From positions 1-64,000 of the forward strand of contig CALDGQ010000049.1 of assembly GCA_937941765.1 (NCBI GenBank): a stretch of DNA of 64,000 nt. The letters run 5' to 3'. The position numbers were made by a program, and so were the translations under genes. A model generated the notes under the pieces. The model was not told the DNA's origin, did not search any database, and saw nothing but the letters and a program-made list of their open reading frames with translations. The first letter of the stretch is position 1; every line of letters starts with the position of its first letter. This DNA comes from an uncultured Saprospiraceae bacterium. GTDB lineage: Bacteria; Bacteroidota; Bacteroidia; Chitinophagales; Saprospiraceae. This document shows, one piece after another, positions 53,848-62,091 of the stretch.

Positions 53848-55809
53848 TTATTTCCTTAATATAATATCGACTCGACGAGATTGTTTTTGCTCAATATCAC
53901 TATTTCCATTGTTGATACTTCCTTTTCCTTCATGTCTAATGATTTTGCCACTGCTCACACCTGATTGCTTCAAATAATTCGCAATAACACCTGCTCTTTT
54001 TTCAGAAAGCTTTACATTATAGTCTACACTTCCTTGACTGTCTGCGTACCCTACAATTTCGATATTCCAATCTTTTTCAATAGACAATAAACTGGTCAAA
54101 GCTTTGAGTTCATTGACTGTCTTTTCAGTTAAATCATCGGAGTCATGGTTAAAGAAAAATTGTATTCTCTTTTCCGTAACCTCACCGCCTCCTTTTGAAG
54201 CAAATTGTGCTTTTGCAGTTGGCACTAAATCAACAAAAAATTCTTCAGTGGTTCCAGGATTACTTGAAGTGAAATGCGCATTGATATAATATTCGAATCC
54301 CGGTTCTTCCACTTGGAACGAAACGGCTTTAGATGATGGTACGCACATGAAGAATTTTCCTTCTTCATCCGGCCAAATCATCATCGGATCATTTCCTTTT
54401 ACACTTACTCTAACAATCGTTGGAATCGGTAAAGTAGAATATTTGTCTCTTACAGTTACTTCCAAGAATCCAGTTTTATCTGGTTGCGCAGCGTAGGGAA
54501 GTGTTGCTTTATAAATATCCATTCCACCTTCTCCTTCCAGCCTTGCAGAGGATACATAAGCAGTTTTATTATCAGGATCAATAAATATTCCTAATTCTTT
54601 TGCAGGTGAATTGATTGGATATCCTAAGTTTTTTGGAAGTGTCCAAATTCCCAAATAATTTTTAGTATAAAAAATATCTCCTTCACCTTGTCCAGGATGT
54701 CCATTAGAAGTAAAAAACAACGTAGTTCCGTCTACAGCAATATAAGGTGCCTCTTCATCTCCAGGTGTATTCACATGTGCACCCATGTTTACGGGCAAAC
54801 TCCATTCTCCATTTTTATCAATTTGACTGACCCAAATATCTGCACCACCAAATCCTCCTTCACGTGTACTTGCAAAATATAAGTACTGACCATCGCAACT
54901 GATAGATGGTTGAGAATCCCATCTTCTACTATTTAGTTTTCCTTCTGCATTTACAAAAGTCTCGATCTTTCCATCTTCGATTTTAGCATTGTAAATATCA
55001 CACCCACCATATGAATCTTCTCTTTTGCAAATTGCGCAGAATATTTCATCACCACGAGGACTGATTTTAGCCATTCCCTCATTTAGTGGAGAATTGATTC
55101 TTCCCATTGGAGAGACGTGATTGAATTTCCCATCATTGATATCTGCGGAAAAAATGTTTTCATCAAGATATTTTTTCTTTCTCGTGAAAATAAATTGATC
55201 TCCTGCGGTAGAAATCGCTGGTAAATATTCATCATGAATGGTATTCACTTGCTTGCTAACAGGTGCTACTTTGTCATAGCTAGCCAAATCACCTAGGCTT
55301 TCTATAAACTTAATATTTTCAAATTTTTCTGCCAACCGAGATTTGTAATCAATTTCCATGCTTGCCTCCTTTCCTGAATTGACATAAGTTTCACCTTCCA
55401 TTTCACTAAATCTTTGAAAATAATAATTGGCCAATTCCATATCATACAATTTCAAATAGGAATCACCACATTCAAAAAATGCAGCACGTGATATTTTTTG
55501 ATCTAATTCGAATGAAGTTTCTAACAATTCAGCTGCTTCTTTATAATATCCTAAATCGTAAAACAATTTTCCTTTAACACGCCAAGCTACTGCAAAATCA
55601 TTTTTAGTTTTAATCGTGTGATCGAGTTGTTTAATTGCTTTTTCTAATTCTCCTTGATTGATTAATTTTTGAGCATGACGTAGAGATTCTGTTGCATCGG
55701 CAGTGCCAATTACATCAGTAGTTTGAGCAGTTATCGTAAAACAGCTAACACAAAGCAAAGTGCAGACAAATAATTTGCAAATAGCTTTCATATAAATCGA
55801 TGTCTTCAT
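53848..55809 (-). CDS. PorE-like OmpA-family protein (TPR-PD40-CRD-OmpA)
   Basis: 653 residues. Signal peptide (ends TITAQ near 29); TPR about 38-115; WD40-like PD40 repeats about 195-430 with ISPRGDEIFCA, QPSISCDGQYLYFASTREGGFGGADIWVS and EAPYIAVDGTTLFFTSNGHPG; a carboxypeptidase-regulatory-like domain about 445-520; OmpA peptidoglycan-binding domain about 548-650 with VGYADSQGSVDYNVKLSEKR. This domain order is that of T9SS component PorE. Here the Cys of the signal region is not a standard lipobox, so lipidation is uncertain. Other OmpA proteins share the architecture, so it may be a paralogue. Confidence 0.85.
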   Translation of the reverse strand: MKTSIYMKAICKLFVCTLLCVSCFTITAQTTDVIGTADATESLRHAQKLINQGELEKAIKQLDHTIKTKNDFAVAWRVKGKLFYDLGYYKEAAELLETSFELDQKISRAAFFECGDSYLKLYDMELANYYFQRFSEMEGETYVNSGKEASMEIDYKSRLAEKFENIKFIESLGDLASYDKVAPVSKQVNTIHDEYLPAISTAGDQFIFTRKKKYLDENIFSADINDGKFNHVSPMGRINSPLNEGMAKISPRGDEIFCAICKREDSYGGCDIYNAKIEDGKIETFVNAEGKLNSRRWDSQPSISCDGQYLYFASTREGGFGGADIWVSQIDKNGEWSLPVNMGAHVNTPGDEEAPYIAVDGTTLFFTSNGHPGQGEGDIFYTKNYLGIWTLPKNLGYPINSPAKELGIFIDPDNKTAYVSSARLEGEGGMDIYKATLPYAAQPDKTGFLEVTVRDKYSTLPIPTIVRVSVKGNDPMMIWPDEEGKFFMCVPSSKAVSFQVEEPGFEYYINAHFTSSNPGTTEEFFVDLVPTAKAQFASKGGGEVTEKRIQFFFNHDSDDLTEKTVNELKALTSLLSIEKDWNIEIVGYADSQGSVDYNVKLSEKRAGVIANYLKQSGVSSGKIIRHEGKGSINNGNSDIEQKQSRRVDIILRK

Positions 55810-56214
55810 TTTCCTTAATTTCTTTTTCTTCTAAAATGTACATTTAGCCTACTTACTGAATTGTTAGATTGCAACGCAACAGTACCAATTCAATACTTGA
55901 TGAATTTAATGACGATTCGCAATTGAACCACGTTTGAGGAGGTTTGTTTTCTCAACTTCTTTATTCAGGAGGGAAGTAATGGCTTCTCTCATATGTACTT
56001 TTTTTGTACTACATTATGTACGCAAAATGAGGTAGAAAGTTCAGCCCGTTACCTAATCAATTTGCCTATAAATTCTCAATAAATCCAACTTTTAAATAGG
56101 ATTCATGTATTAAAATGAAAAATGATTGATGCTCAATATGCTATATATGTTTTGGTTGCTTCAAGCGTCCTAGACAGCTGCACGGGACCGCCTGAGAGGC
56201 TATGTTTTATTTTC
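55810..56214. other. 405-bp intergenic region, no supported gene
   Basis: Only very short frames are present: a 28-codon minus-strand ORF (55906-55992) and an 18-codon plus ORF starting near 55978 behind GGAGGG. Neither has evidence of being coding. A GTACTTTTTTTGTAC palindrome lies near 55995. No terminator for the DUF4230 gene is evident. The promoter of the PorE-like gene must be here. Confidence 0.4.
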
Positions 56215-57492
56215 TTAATTAGAAATTAAATCCATTTCAGCATCTCCTTTTTCAATATTAAAATCGTCTGCTAGTATACCACCGACATTTTTATATTTTA
56301 CTTTCAATGTATATTCTGGTCCAATAGATTGAAGCAAAGGATCAAAAACAACATGCATTACTTCTTCAGCCTGTGCTTTTGCTCTATCCATCACATCATC
56401 ATCAAGCGCATCTCTTCTAAATTCTTGGCGAAGGACATTGAAATTTTTGTTTAAATCAAATTCCTTTACCTCTCTCAACCAGCCAATATCAAGTTTATCA
56501 ATTTTAGGATAAACTTCATGCGACAAAATCTTAGGTTCAGGCAGCGTGACGATGACGGTTTTATTTTTCCCATTGGAATCAACTTTGAAATACTCATCCA
56601 ATTTGAAACCAACTTTCAACACACTAATTGCGGATACTTCTAAATCGGTTGTTGAAACAGAATAACCCCAAACTTTTGTTTGCAATTTTTTATTTAATCC
56701 TTTTTGATCTCGTACTTCTAATGTTGCCAACTCTGCAACTACTTTTTCTATACGTTCTTCCATCAATCCTTTTGATTGACTGAAATCGATAATGGAAGCT
56801 TTTTCTTCCAATCTTTTGATAGTTGGTTTCAAACCTTCGTTGAGCGCAATTCCACATGGTGTATCAATTTTACTTCCTTTAGCTAAAAAAGTCCCATTGG
56901 TTTGTTCCAAAGTGGATAGCAAAACAGAATTGACCAAAAAGCAAGCATATCGAGAAGCTACTTCATTGAATGCATCTACAGAACTTGTAGCTTCGTTGTT
57001 ATACCAAGTTTGATTGACGGTATCCGATGTATCTTTCAGTGCGATATAATCTTTGTAGTATAATTTTGCCAAATAAGCGTGATGGTCTTTATATTTTTCA
57101 CGAGTTTTAGCAGAATATTCTTCTCCAATATCCATCCGATAAGCAACATGATCTAATAAAGAAGTATTGAATTGAAATACCAATGAATTGAATTCTCTTT
57201 TGTATCGATGAGGGTTCGAAAGAATGGCAATTGTATTTTCATCATCTAATTCAAAATCAAAATCCTTCGGTATGTAGGTGATTTCCATTTCCTGCGGTGT
57301 AGTCGTGTAAGTCGGATCCATCGCATTGGTGATCGTCTTAAATGGTTTATCCGTATTGAGATATTTATAAACTGCCAATCCTGCAAAAGAAATTAACGTC
57401 ATAAATAAGACCATTCGCCCGAGTCCAAAACTAGAGCTACCTCTTCCACGTGAATCTTGTGGCTGGTCATCAAATTCATTTTTTCTTGCCAT
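56215..57492 (-). CDS. DUF4230-like single-pass membrane protein
   Basis: 425 residues: cytosolic N-terminus with an Arg/Gly/Ser-rich segment, a membrane helix at about 27-44, then a large extracytoplasmic domain. The C-terminal half (about 268-400) has the pattern of DUF4230: TTDLEVSAISVLKVGFKLDEYF, VIVTLPEPKILSHEVYPKID and then an Ala-rich helix AKAQAEEVMHVVFDPLL. Family function unknown. It is monocistronic. Confidence 0.72.
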   Translation of the reverse strand: MARKNEFDDQPQDSRGRGSSSFGLGRMVLFMTLISFAGLAVYKYLNTDKPFKTITNAMDPTYTTTPQEMEITYIPKDFDFELDDENTIAILSNPHRYKREFNSLVFQFNTSLLDHVAYRMDIGEEYSAKTREKYKDHHAYLAKLYYKDYIALKDTSDTVNQTWYNNEATSSVDAFNEVASRYACFLVNSVLLSTLEQTNGTFLAKGSKIDTPCGIALNEGLKPTIKRLEEKASIIDFSQSKGLMEERIEKVVAELATLEVRDQKGLNKKLQTKVWGYSVSTTDLEVSAISVLKVGFKLDEYFKVDSNGKNKTVIVTLPEPKILSHEVYPKIDKLDIGWLREVKEFDLNKNFNVLRQEFRRDALDDDVMDRAKAQAEEVMHVVFDPLLQSIGPEYTLKVKYKNVGGILADDFNIEKGDAEMDLISN

Positions 57493-57721
57493 TGCTAAAT
57501 TAAGGTTGAGATATATTCAATTAAATAATAAGGTTTAGGGATACCATTGAGACTGTTCTGACGTATTAGTGTCACTTATAATATGTAATGCGAAGATAGG
57601 GCATTTTGCAAAGATATCCGTGTCAATAAGAGCAAAATATACATGTAACTTATTGATTATGTTAAACTCATCTACAAACGTTATATACGAATTACTTATT
57701 ATATGTCACCCTTTTAACATT

Positions 57722-57823
57722 ATGAAAGCTTATCTAAAGCAGCGCAAAAGTCAACAACCACGTTTTGTTACTGAAGACCGATTTAAGAAGATAAACGGAG
57801 TTCCCAAACTCCTAAAGAAATAG
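57722..57823 (+). CDS. 33-residue basic protein with own terminator
   Basis: ATG 57722 to TAG 57821. A very basic peptide starting MKAYLKQRKSQQPRF and ending in PKLLKK, with no hydrophobic segment. An ATG start, codon usage like neighbours and the strong terminator 19 bp after the stop indicate a real, independently transcribed small gene. An in-frame extension upstream has non-coding character. It could bind RNA or the ribosome, but no function is assigned. Confidence 0.55.
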   Translation: MKAYLKQRKSQQPRFVTEDRFKKINGVPKLLKK

Positions 57824-57842
57824 TTAGTTTTCTGTGATGATA

Positions 57843-57878
57843 AGTCGTACCGTTTTAGTTAGCGGTGCGGCTTTTTTA
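57843..57878 (+). terminator. Intrinsic terminator of the 33-residue gene
   Basis: AGTCGTACCG (57843-57852) pairs with CGGTGCGGCT (57863-57872), two pairs being G-U, and is followed by a run of six T. Confidence 0.88.
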
Positions 57879-57894
57879 TATTCCATAATAATCT

Positions 57895-58205
57895 AATTTA
57901 TCCTTGAACGGGCTTCCTGAAAATAATTATTGAACACAGTTTTTAATTTTGAATAATCTATCTATTAATCGAGCGCCCTTTTAAGGATTTTTAATAGCAA
58001 TTTATCCTTGAAAGGGCTTCCTAAAAATAGTTATTGAACACAGGTTTAAATTTTGAATAATCTATCTATTAATCGAGCGCCCGTTCAAGGATTATAGTCG
58101 CAATTTATCCTTGAACGGGCTTCTTGAAAATTATTATTGAACAAAGGTTTTAATTTTGAATAATTTATCTATTAATCGAGCGCCCTTTGAAGGATTATTA
58201 ATCGC
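57895..58205. repeat. Three tandem ~104-bp hairpin units
   Basis: Units begin at 57901, 58005 and 58108 with TCCTTGAAMGGGCTTC and end with GAGCGCCCnTTnAAGGAT; the period is 103-104 bp. The ends of each unit are inverted repeats of about 13 bp, so each can fold into a hairpin. The middle carries AATTTTGAATAAT and TATCTATTAATCGAGCGCCC in all three. No ORF covers the block. Confidence 0.85.
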
Positions 58206-58241
58206 AAAAAAATATATTAAAAACCACCAGCAAAATCGACA

Positions 58242-58333
58242 ACCTTAAAAGGGCGAAGTAATAATAATTGAAAATTGATTCCGAATCAAACAAACTTATT
58301 CTTATTGAAAAAGAGGAAGCCCTTTCAAGGATT
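58242..58333. repeat. Fourth hairpin unit in inverted orientation
   Basis: AACCTTAAAAGGGCG (58241-58255) and GAAGCCCTTTCAAGGATT (58316-58333) are the complements of the right and left ends of the tandem units. The centre is diverged, though CAATTTTCAATTATT resembles it on the opposite strand. It lies 50 bp before the folP start. Confidence 0.75.
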
Positions 58334-58386
58334 AGAACAAAAAATCAATACCTTCACATCTAATTAGACAAACACAGAAAACACAG

Positions 58387-59235
58387 ATGTTCTATCAACA
58401 AAAAACATTGAATTGTAAAGGAAAATTAATTTCTATAGAAACTCCTTTGGTGATGGGGATTCTAAATGTAACACCAGATTCATTTTTTGACGGTGGCAAA
58501 TATCAAAATGAAAAAGCGATTCTAAAAAGAGCAGAACAAATATTGAAAGAAGGTGGTAATATTATCGATGTAGGTGGAATGTCAAGTCGTCCAAGAGCAG
58601 AAATAATTGATGTCGATGAAGAATTAAAAAGAGTCATTCCAGTAATTGAAAAGATCAGTTCAACCTTTCCAGAAGCAATTATTTCAATAGATACGATACA
58701 AAGTGAAGTTGCTAACAAAGCATGTGCAGCAGGAGCGAGGATGATCAATGATATCTCAGGTGGAACTATTGATAATGCAATATTTGAGGCAGCTATTCAA
58801 AATAAAGTACCTTATATTTTAATGCATATCCAAGGCACTCCGGCAACCATGCAAAATAATCCTGAATATGAAAACGTAGTGTTGGAAATTTTGGATTATT
58901 TTATTGCTAAGATTGGCCAATTGAGGCAAAAAGAAATGATTGATATCATCATTGATCCTGGATTCGGTTTTGGTAAATCTGTAGAACATAATTATCAAAT
59001 ACTGAATAAATTACATATATTTAAGATGTTGGAAGTACCAATAATGGTAGGACTATCGAGAAAATCTATGATTTATAAAGTACTAGCGTCAGATGCGAAA
59101 AATGCACTTAATGGAACCACTGCCTTACATATGATTGCATTGCAGGAAGGAGCCAGACTACTTCGTGTACATGATGTGAAAGAAGCTGTGGAAACTGTTA
59201 AGTTATGGAATCAAATTGATCAATTAAAGGACTAA
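58387..59235 (+). CDS. folP: Dihydropteroate synthase
   Basis: 282 residues. It condenses p-aminobenzoate with hydroxymethyldihydropterin diphosphate in folate synthesis, and is the sulfonamide target. Motifs in order: MGILNVTPDSFFDGGKY near 22, GGMSSRPRAE near 61, SIDTIQSEVA near 100, MINDISGG near 118, DPGFGFGK near 195 and GLSRKSMI near 222. The conserved DxGxxSSRP has a GG variant (DVGGMSSRP). Followed after 2 bp by a membrane protein gene. Confidence 0.97.
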   Translation: MFYQQKTLNCKGKLISIETPLVMGILNVTPDSFFDGGKYQNEKAILKRAEQILKEGGNIIDVGGMSSRPRAEIIDVDEELKRVIPVIEKISSTFPEAIISIDTIQSEVANKACAAGARMINDISGGTIDNAIFEAAIQNKVPYILMHIQGTPATMQNNPEYENVVLEILDYFIAKIGQLRQKEMIDIIIDPGFGFGKSVEHNYQILNKLHIFKMLEVPIMVGLSRKSMIYKVLASDAKNALNGTTALHMIALQEGARLLRVHDVKEAVETVKLWNQIDQLKD

Positions 59236-59237
59236 TC

Positions 59238-60671
59238 TTGTATCATCTCTCCGAATCACAAATAAAAAAAGTAGCGATCAGGTTCTTAAAGAGCTTTTAT
59301 AAAGATCGACCTCGTCAAGGGAATACCATTGCTGGTTTTGATTTGGAGGCAGCAGGGAATGTCATCATTGATGGTCACCTTTCTTTTGTGAAAGATGATG
59401 GGCAAGAATTTCTCGCTACTTTCGAAGCTACTTCAATTGACAAAGAAGAAGAGGTGGTTTACCGACTTCAAAAAAGCAAATTGATTTTGGAATCATTTGC
59501 CATTTCATCGGCTATTATTTTATTCGGTTTGGCGATTGCACTGGCATATCGGGATTATCAAATTACTTTTCGGAATTTAGAATATACACTAATTTATATT
59601 GTAAGCGCGTTGTTCGGTATGGGTCTGCTGGCTGCATTGCTGATTAATAGAGCGCACAGGTTTCGATATATTTATGCAATTGAACAATTCAAAAGGTATC
59701 ATGCAGATGAACAATGGATTGTAATTACAGATGATGTTTTTGACTCACCGCAGAATAAATATTTATTAGAATTAAAAAAACAATGTATTAAAAATGGGTT
59801 TGGTCTCTTTACGATTAATCAAAAACTGGAAGGGCAATTAATGATTACGCCTTCTCGAAATGAACTTTTTGACAATAAGCGTAAAGGATTGAGTCGTTTT
59901 GAGAGTGGTATGTTTAATAAATTGAAAGTAAATAAAGTAGCTTCATTTTTCAGCTCCTTCAAAAATTTATTACAGAGAAAATCTAAAAACAATACTTCTA
60001 CAAAACGATTTATCAATTATAATTATTGGCCAGCTTTGACATCATTTTTAAGTGTAGTGGCTATAGGAAGTATCTTTTATTTCCAACTTCGAGATACTTC
60101 AAAAGTATTTGTAAAAGACGAGTTAGGATATCGAACTAGTTTGTCAAAAGCAAAGAAAACGAAGGAAGCACAAAACTATCTGATTGATACCTTAGCAATG
60201 AATCGTTACCCATTTTCGGCAGGAATTCAAGGAGCACTTTCTGAATTGGAATTTTTGGAGGATACAGAGTTGCCATTTAGAAAAATTAATCATGAAGTCA
60301 TTCAAACTTTTCCAGTTAATAGCGAAGATGATGTCAAATTTTTAATTTCAGTAAAAAACGGATCTTACTATACATACGATTGCGAACGGCTCTTTCATTT
60401 TAAAGGAACCAACTATTTACTACAAGACAACGTTTTTAAAATGTGGTCAAATGCTTTTAATAGAATTCGTTTTTTAAAAGAAAAAGGGATTTTCGCACAC
60501 GCGATTCAGACCAGTTGTTTTGAAAATAACCAACCAGAGTACATTGTGTTTTATGAAATTATTTTTGATCAAAAAGGAGAGGCAGAAGCCGCTTTTCCCG
60601 AATATCTTAGTGAGTTGGAATCTGCAGAAATTGTTACTGCCAATGCGAAAATTAGAGAATTACAGTTTTAG
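59238..60671 (+). CDS. Membrane protein of unknown function, folP-linked
   Basis: 477 residues starting with TTG 59238, two bases after folP stop; no earlier or nearby ATG in frame. Soluble N-terminus (about 1-85), two membrane helices at about 87-107 and 117-137, a middle domain with DQW-type residues, a third helix about 265-285 and a C-terminal ~190-residue soluble domain. I do not recognise a family. The coupling to folP suggests a joint operon, but a functional link is not evident. Confidence 0.75.
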   Translation: MYHLSESQIKKVAIRFLKSFYKDRPRQGNTIAGFDLEAAGNVIIDGHLSFVKDDGQEFLATFEATSIDKEEEVVYRLQKSKLILESFAISSAIILFGLAIALAYRDYQITFRNLEYTLIYIVSALFGMGLLAALLINRAHRFRYIYAIEQFKRYHADEQWIVITDDVFDSPQNKYLLELKKQCIKNGFGLFTINQKLEGQLMITPSRNELFDNKRKGLSRFESGMFNKLKVNKVASFFSSFKNLLQRKSKNNTSTKRFINYNYWPALTSFLSVVAIGSIFYFQLRDTSKVFVKDELGYRTSLSKAKKTKEAQNYLIDTLAMNRYPFSAGIQGALSELEFLEDTELPFRKINHEVIQTFPVNSEDDVKFLISVKNGSYYTYDCERLFHFKGTNYLLQDNVFKMWSNAFNRIRFLKEKGIFAHAIQTSCFENNQPEYIVFYEIIFDQKGEAEAAFPEYLSELESAEIVTANAKIRELQF

Positions 60672-60689
60672 AGAATTTTTGATTTTAAG

Positions 60690-60980
60690 ATGTATGATGT
60701 ATGATTTATGATATGACCGTTGATACGCCAGACTGTGCGAATATGCTTTCGGAAACTGAACCGCAGAATATCCAACCGCAGAATATCGAATGTCGAAGTA
60801 GAGTACGTGGACAATTAAACATGAAATTCATTAATATACGTGTATACTCGCGTACTCAACTTCTACATTCTGCAGTTCCTTGTTCGATATTTTGCGGTTC
60901 AATTTCGTTTTCGCACAGTCTGACGCATTCATTCGCTCACTCCTAAACGGTCATATCATAAATCATACATTTTTAATCAT
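60690..60980. repeat. ~290-bp imperfect palindrome
   Basis: A perfect 25-bp pairing of 60697-60721 (including TTTATGATATGACCGTT) with 60946-60970, then CAGACTGTGCGAA (60729-60741) with TTCGCACAGTCTG (60910-60922), and further blocks ACCGCA and ATATCGAA toward the centre near 60835. The left arm has tandem duplications (CCGCAGAATATC twice). It fills the gap between two same-strand genes; an apparent 81-codon frame within it is not coding. Confidence 0.85.
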
Positions 60981-61014
60981 ACATTTTTTAAATCCAACAT
61001 AAGAAAAAAAGAAA

Positions 61015-61983
61015 ATGCCATTTATAGAGAATTCGAGTTATAGAGCACCGAGATTATTTACGAATGGACATGTTCAAACTTTATATGCTTACCGTTTTAG
61101 AAAACTAGAAAAACTCCATTACGAAGTCGAAAGAATCACAACAGCTGATGATGATTTCTTAGAACTATCTTGGTCCAAAGTGGGCGGAAACAAATTGTTA
61201 ATTGCATTACATGGACTAGAAGGAAGTGCGGAAAGTATTTACATACACGCTGTTATCAAGCATTTTAATAGCAAGGGTTGGGATGGAGTAGGTCTAAATT
61301 TTAGAGGATGTGGTCAAGAAATGAATCGACAATTGAGAACCTATCATAGTGGTGAAACAACCGACTTACATCACCTTATTCAACATGTTGCCAATAATTT
61401 TAATTATAAGGAGATTGCATTAGTTGGCTATAGCTTAGGTGGCAATGTCGCATTAAAGTATGCTGGAGAACAAGCCAATAAAATGAATCCCCTTATTCAA
61501 AAAGTAGCTGCTGTTTCCGCACCTGTCGAATTGAATGGATGTGCGCTAAATTTAGAAGCTTTTAACAATATTATCTATAGAAAAAACTTCTTAACTTCTC
61601 TTCGTGCTAAAACCATTGCAAAAGCACAACAATATCCAGACGATATCGATTTGACTGGCTTAAACGAAATGAAATCGTTCTATGAATTCGATGATAAATA
61701 CACCAGCAAAATTAATGGATTCAGAAATGCAACGGACTATTATACCCAATCTAGCAGCGTACAATATATCCCTAAAATCACGATTCCAGCCTTATTGGTC
61801 AATGCAAAAGATGATAGTTTTTTGTCCGAATCTTGCTATCCAATTGCGCTTGCAAAGTCATCCGACCGCTTTTTTCTAGAAACCCCTAAAAACGGTGGTC
61901 ATGTCGCGTTTATTGAATTCAACGATGATCGGCGATATTGGATCGAAAAAAGGCTGTTTTCTTTCTTTTCTAACTCCTACTAA
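61015..61983 (+). CDS. Alpha/beta hydrolase, YheT-like
   Basis: 322 residues. It opens with SSYRAPRLFTNGHVQTLY, characteristic of the YheT (UPF0017) group. The oxyanion region is ALHGLEGSAES near 66; the nucleophile serine is in GYSLGGN near 142; the Asp in NAKDDSFLS near 266 and His in NGGHVAF near 295 complete the triad. Cytosolic, presumed carboxylesterase of unknown substrate. Confidence 0.93.
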   Translation: MPFIENSSYRAPRLFTNGHVQTLYAYRFRKLEKLHYEVERITTADDDFLELSWSKVGGNKLLIALHGLEGSAESIYIHAVIKHFNSKGWDGVGLNFRGCGQEMNRQLRTYHSGETTDLHHLIQHVANNFNYKEIALVGYSLGGNVALKYAGEQANKMNPLIQKVAAVSAPVELNGCALNLEAFNNIIYRKNFLTSLRAKTIAKAQQYPDDIDLTGLNEMKSFYEFDDKYTSKINGFRNATDYYTQSSSVQYIPKITIPALLVNAKDDSFLSESCYPIALAKSSDRFFLETPKNGGHVAFIEFNDDRRYWIEKRLFSFFSNSY

Positions 61984-62091
61984 ATCAACTAGTTATATCG
62001 ATGTTTTAAATAACTGTTAAAAAGAAATTTTGAAGCATTATATTGCAGTTTTAAGTGTTAAAATAGTAGGCTTTACAACCTTCATTTACCG

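Noticed and set aside
55906..55992. 28-codon minus-strand ORF
   Set aside because: Too short, with no promoter, terminator or other support; mentioned only in the intergenic entry.
57895..58333. Tandem repeats as a CRISPR array
   Set aside because: The units are ~104 bp and follow one another without unique spacers; there are no cas genes in the window, and the fourth unit is inverted.
58206..58386. Riboswitch for folP
   Set aside because: The leader of folP consists of the repeat units; no conserved tetrahydrofolate riboswitch core can be recognised.
60701..60946. 81-codon plus-strand frame
   Set aside because: It lies wholly inside the large palindrome and its codons mirror the arm sequences.
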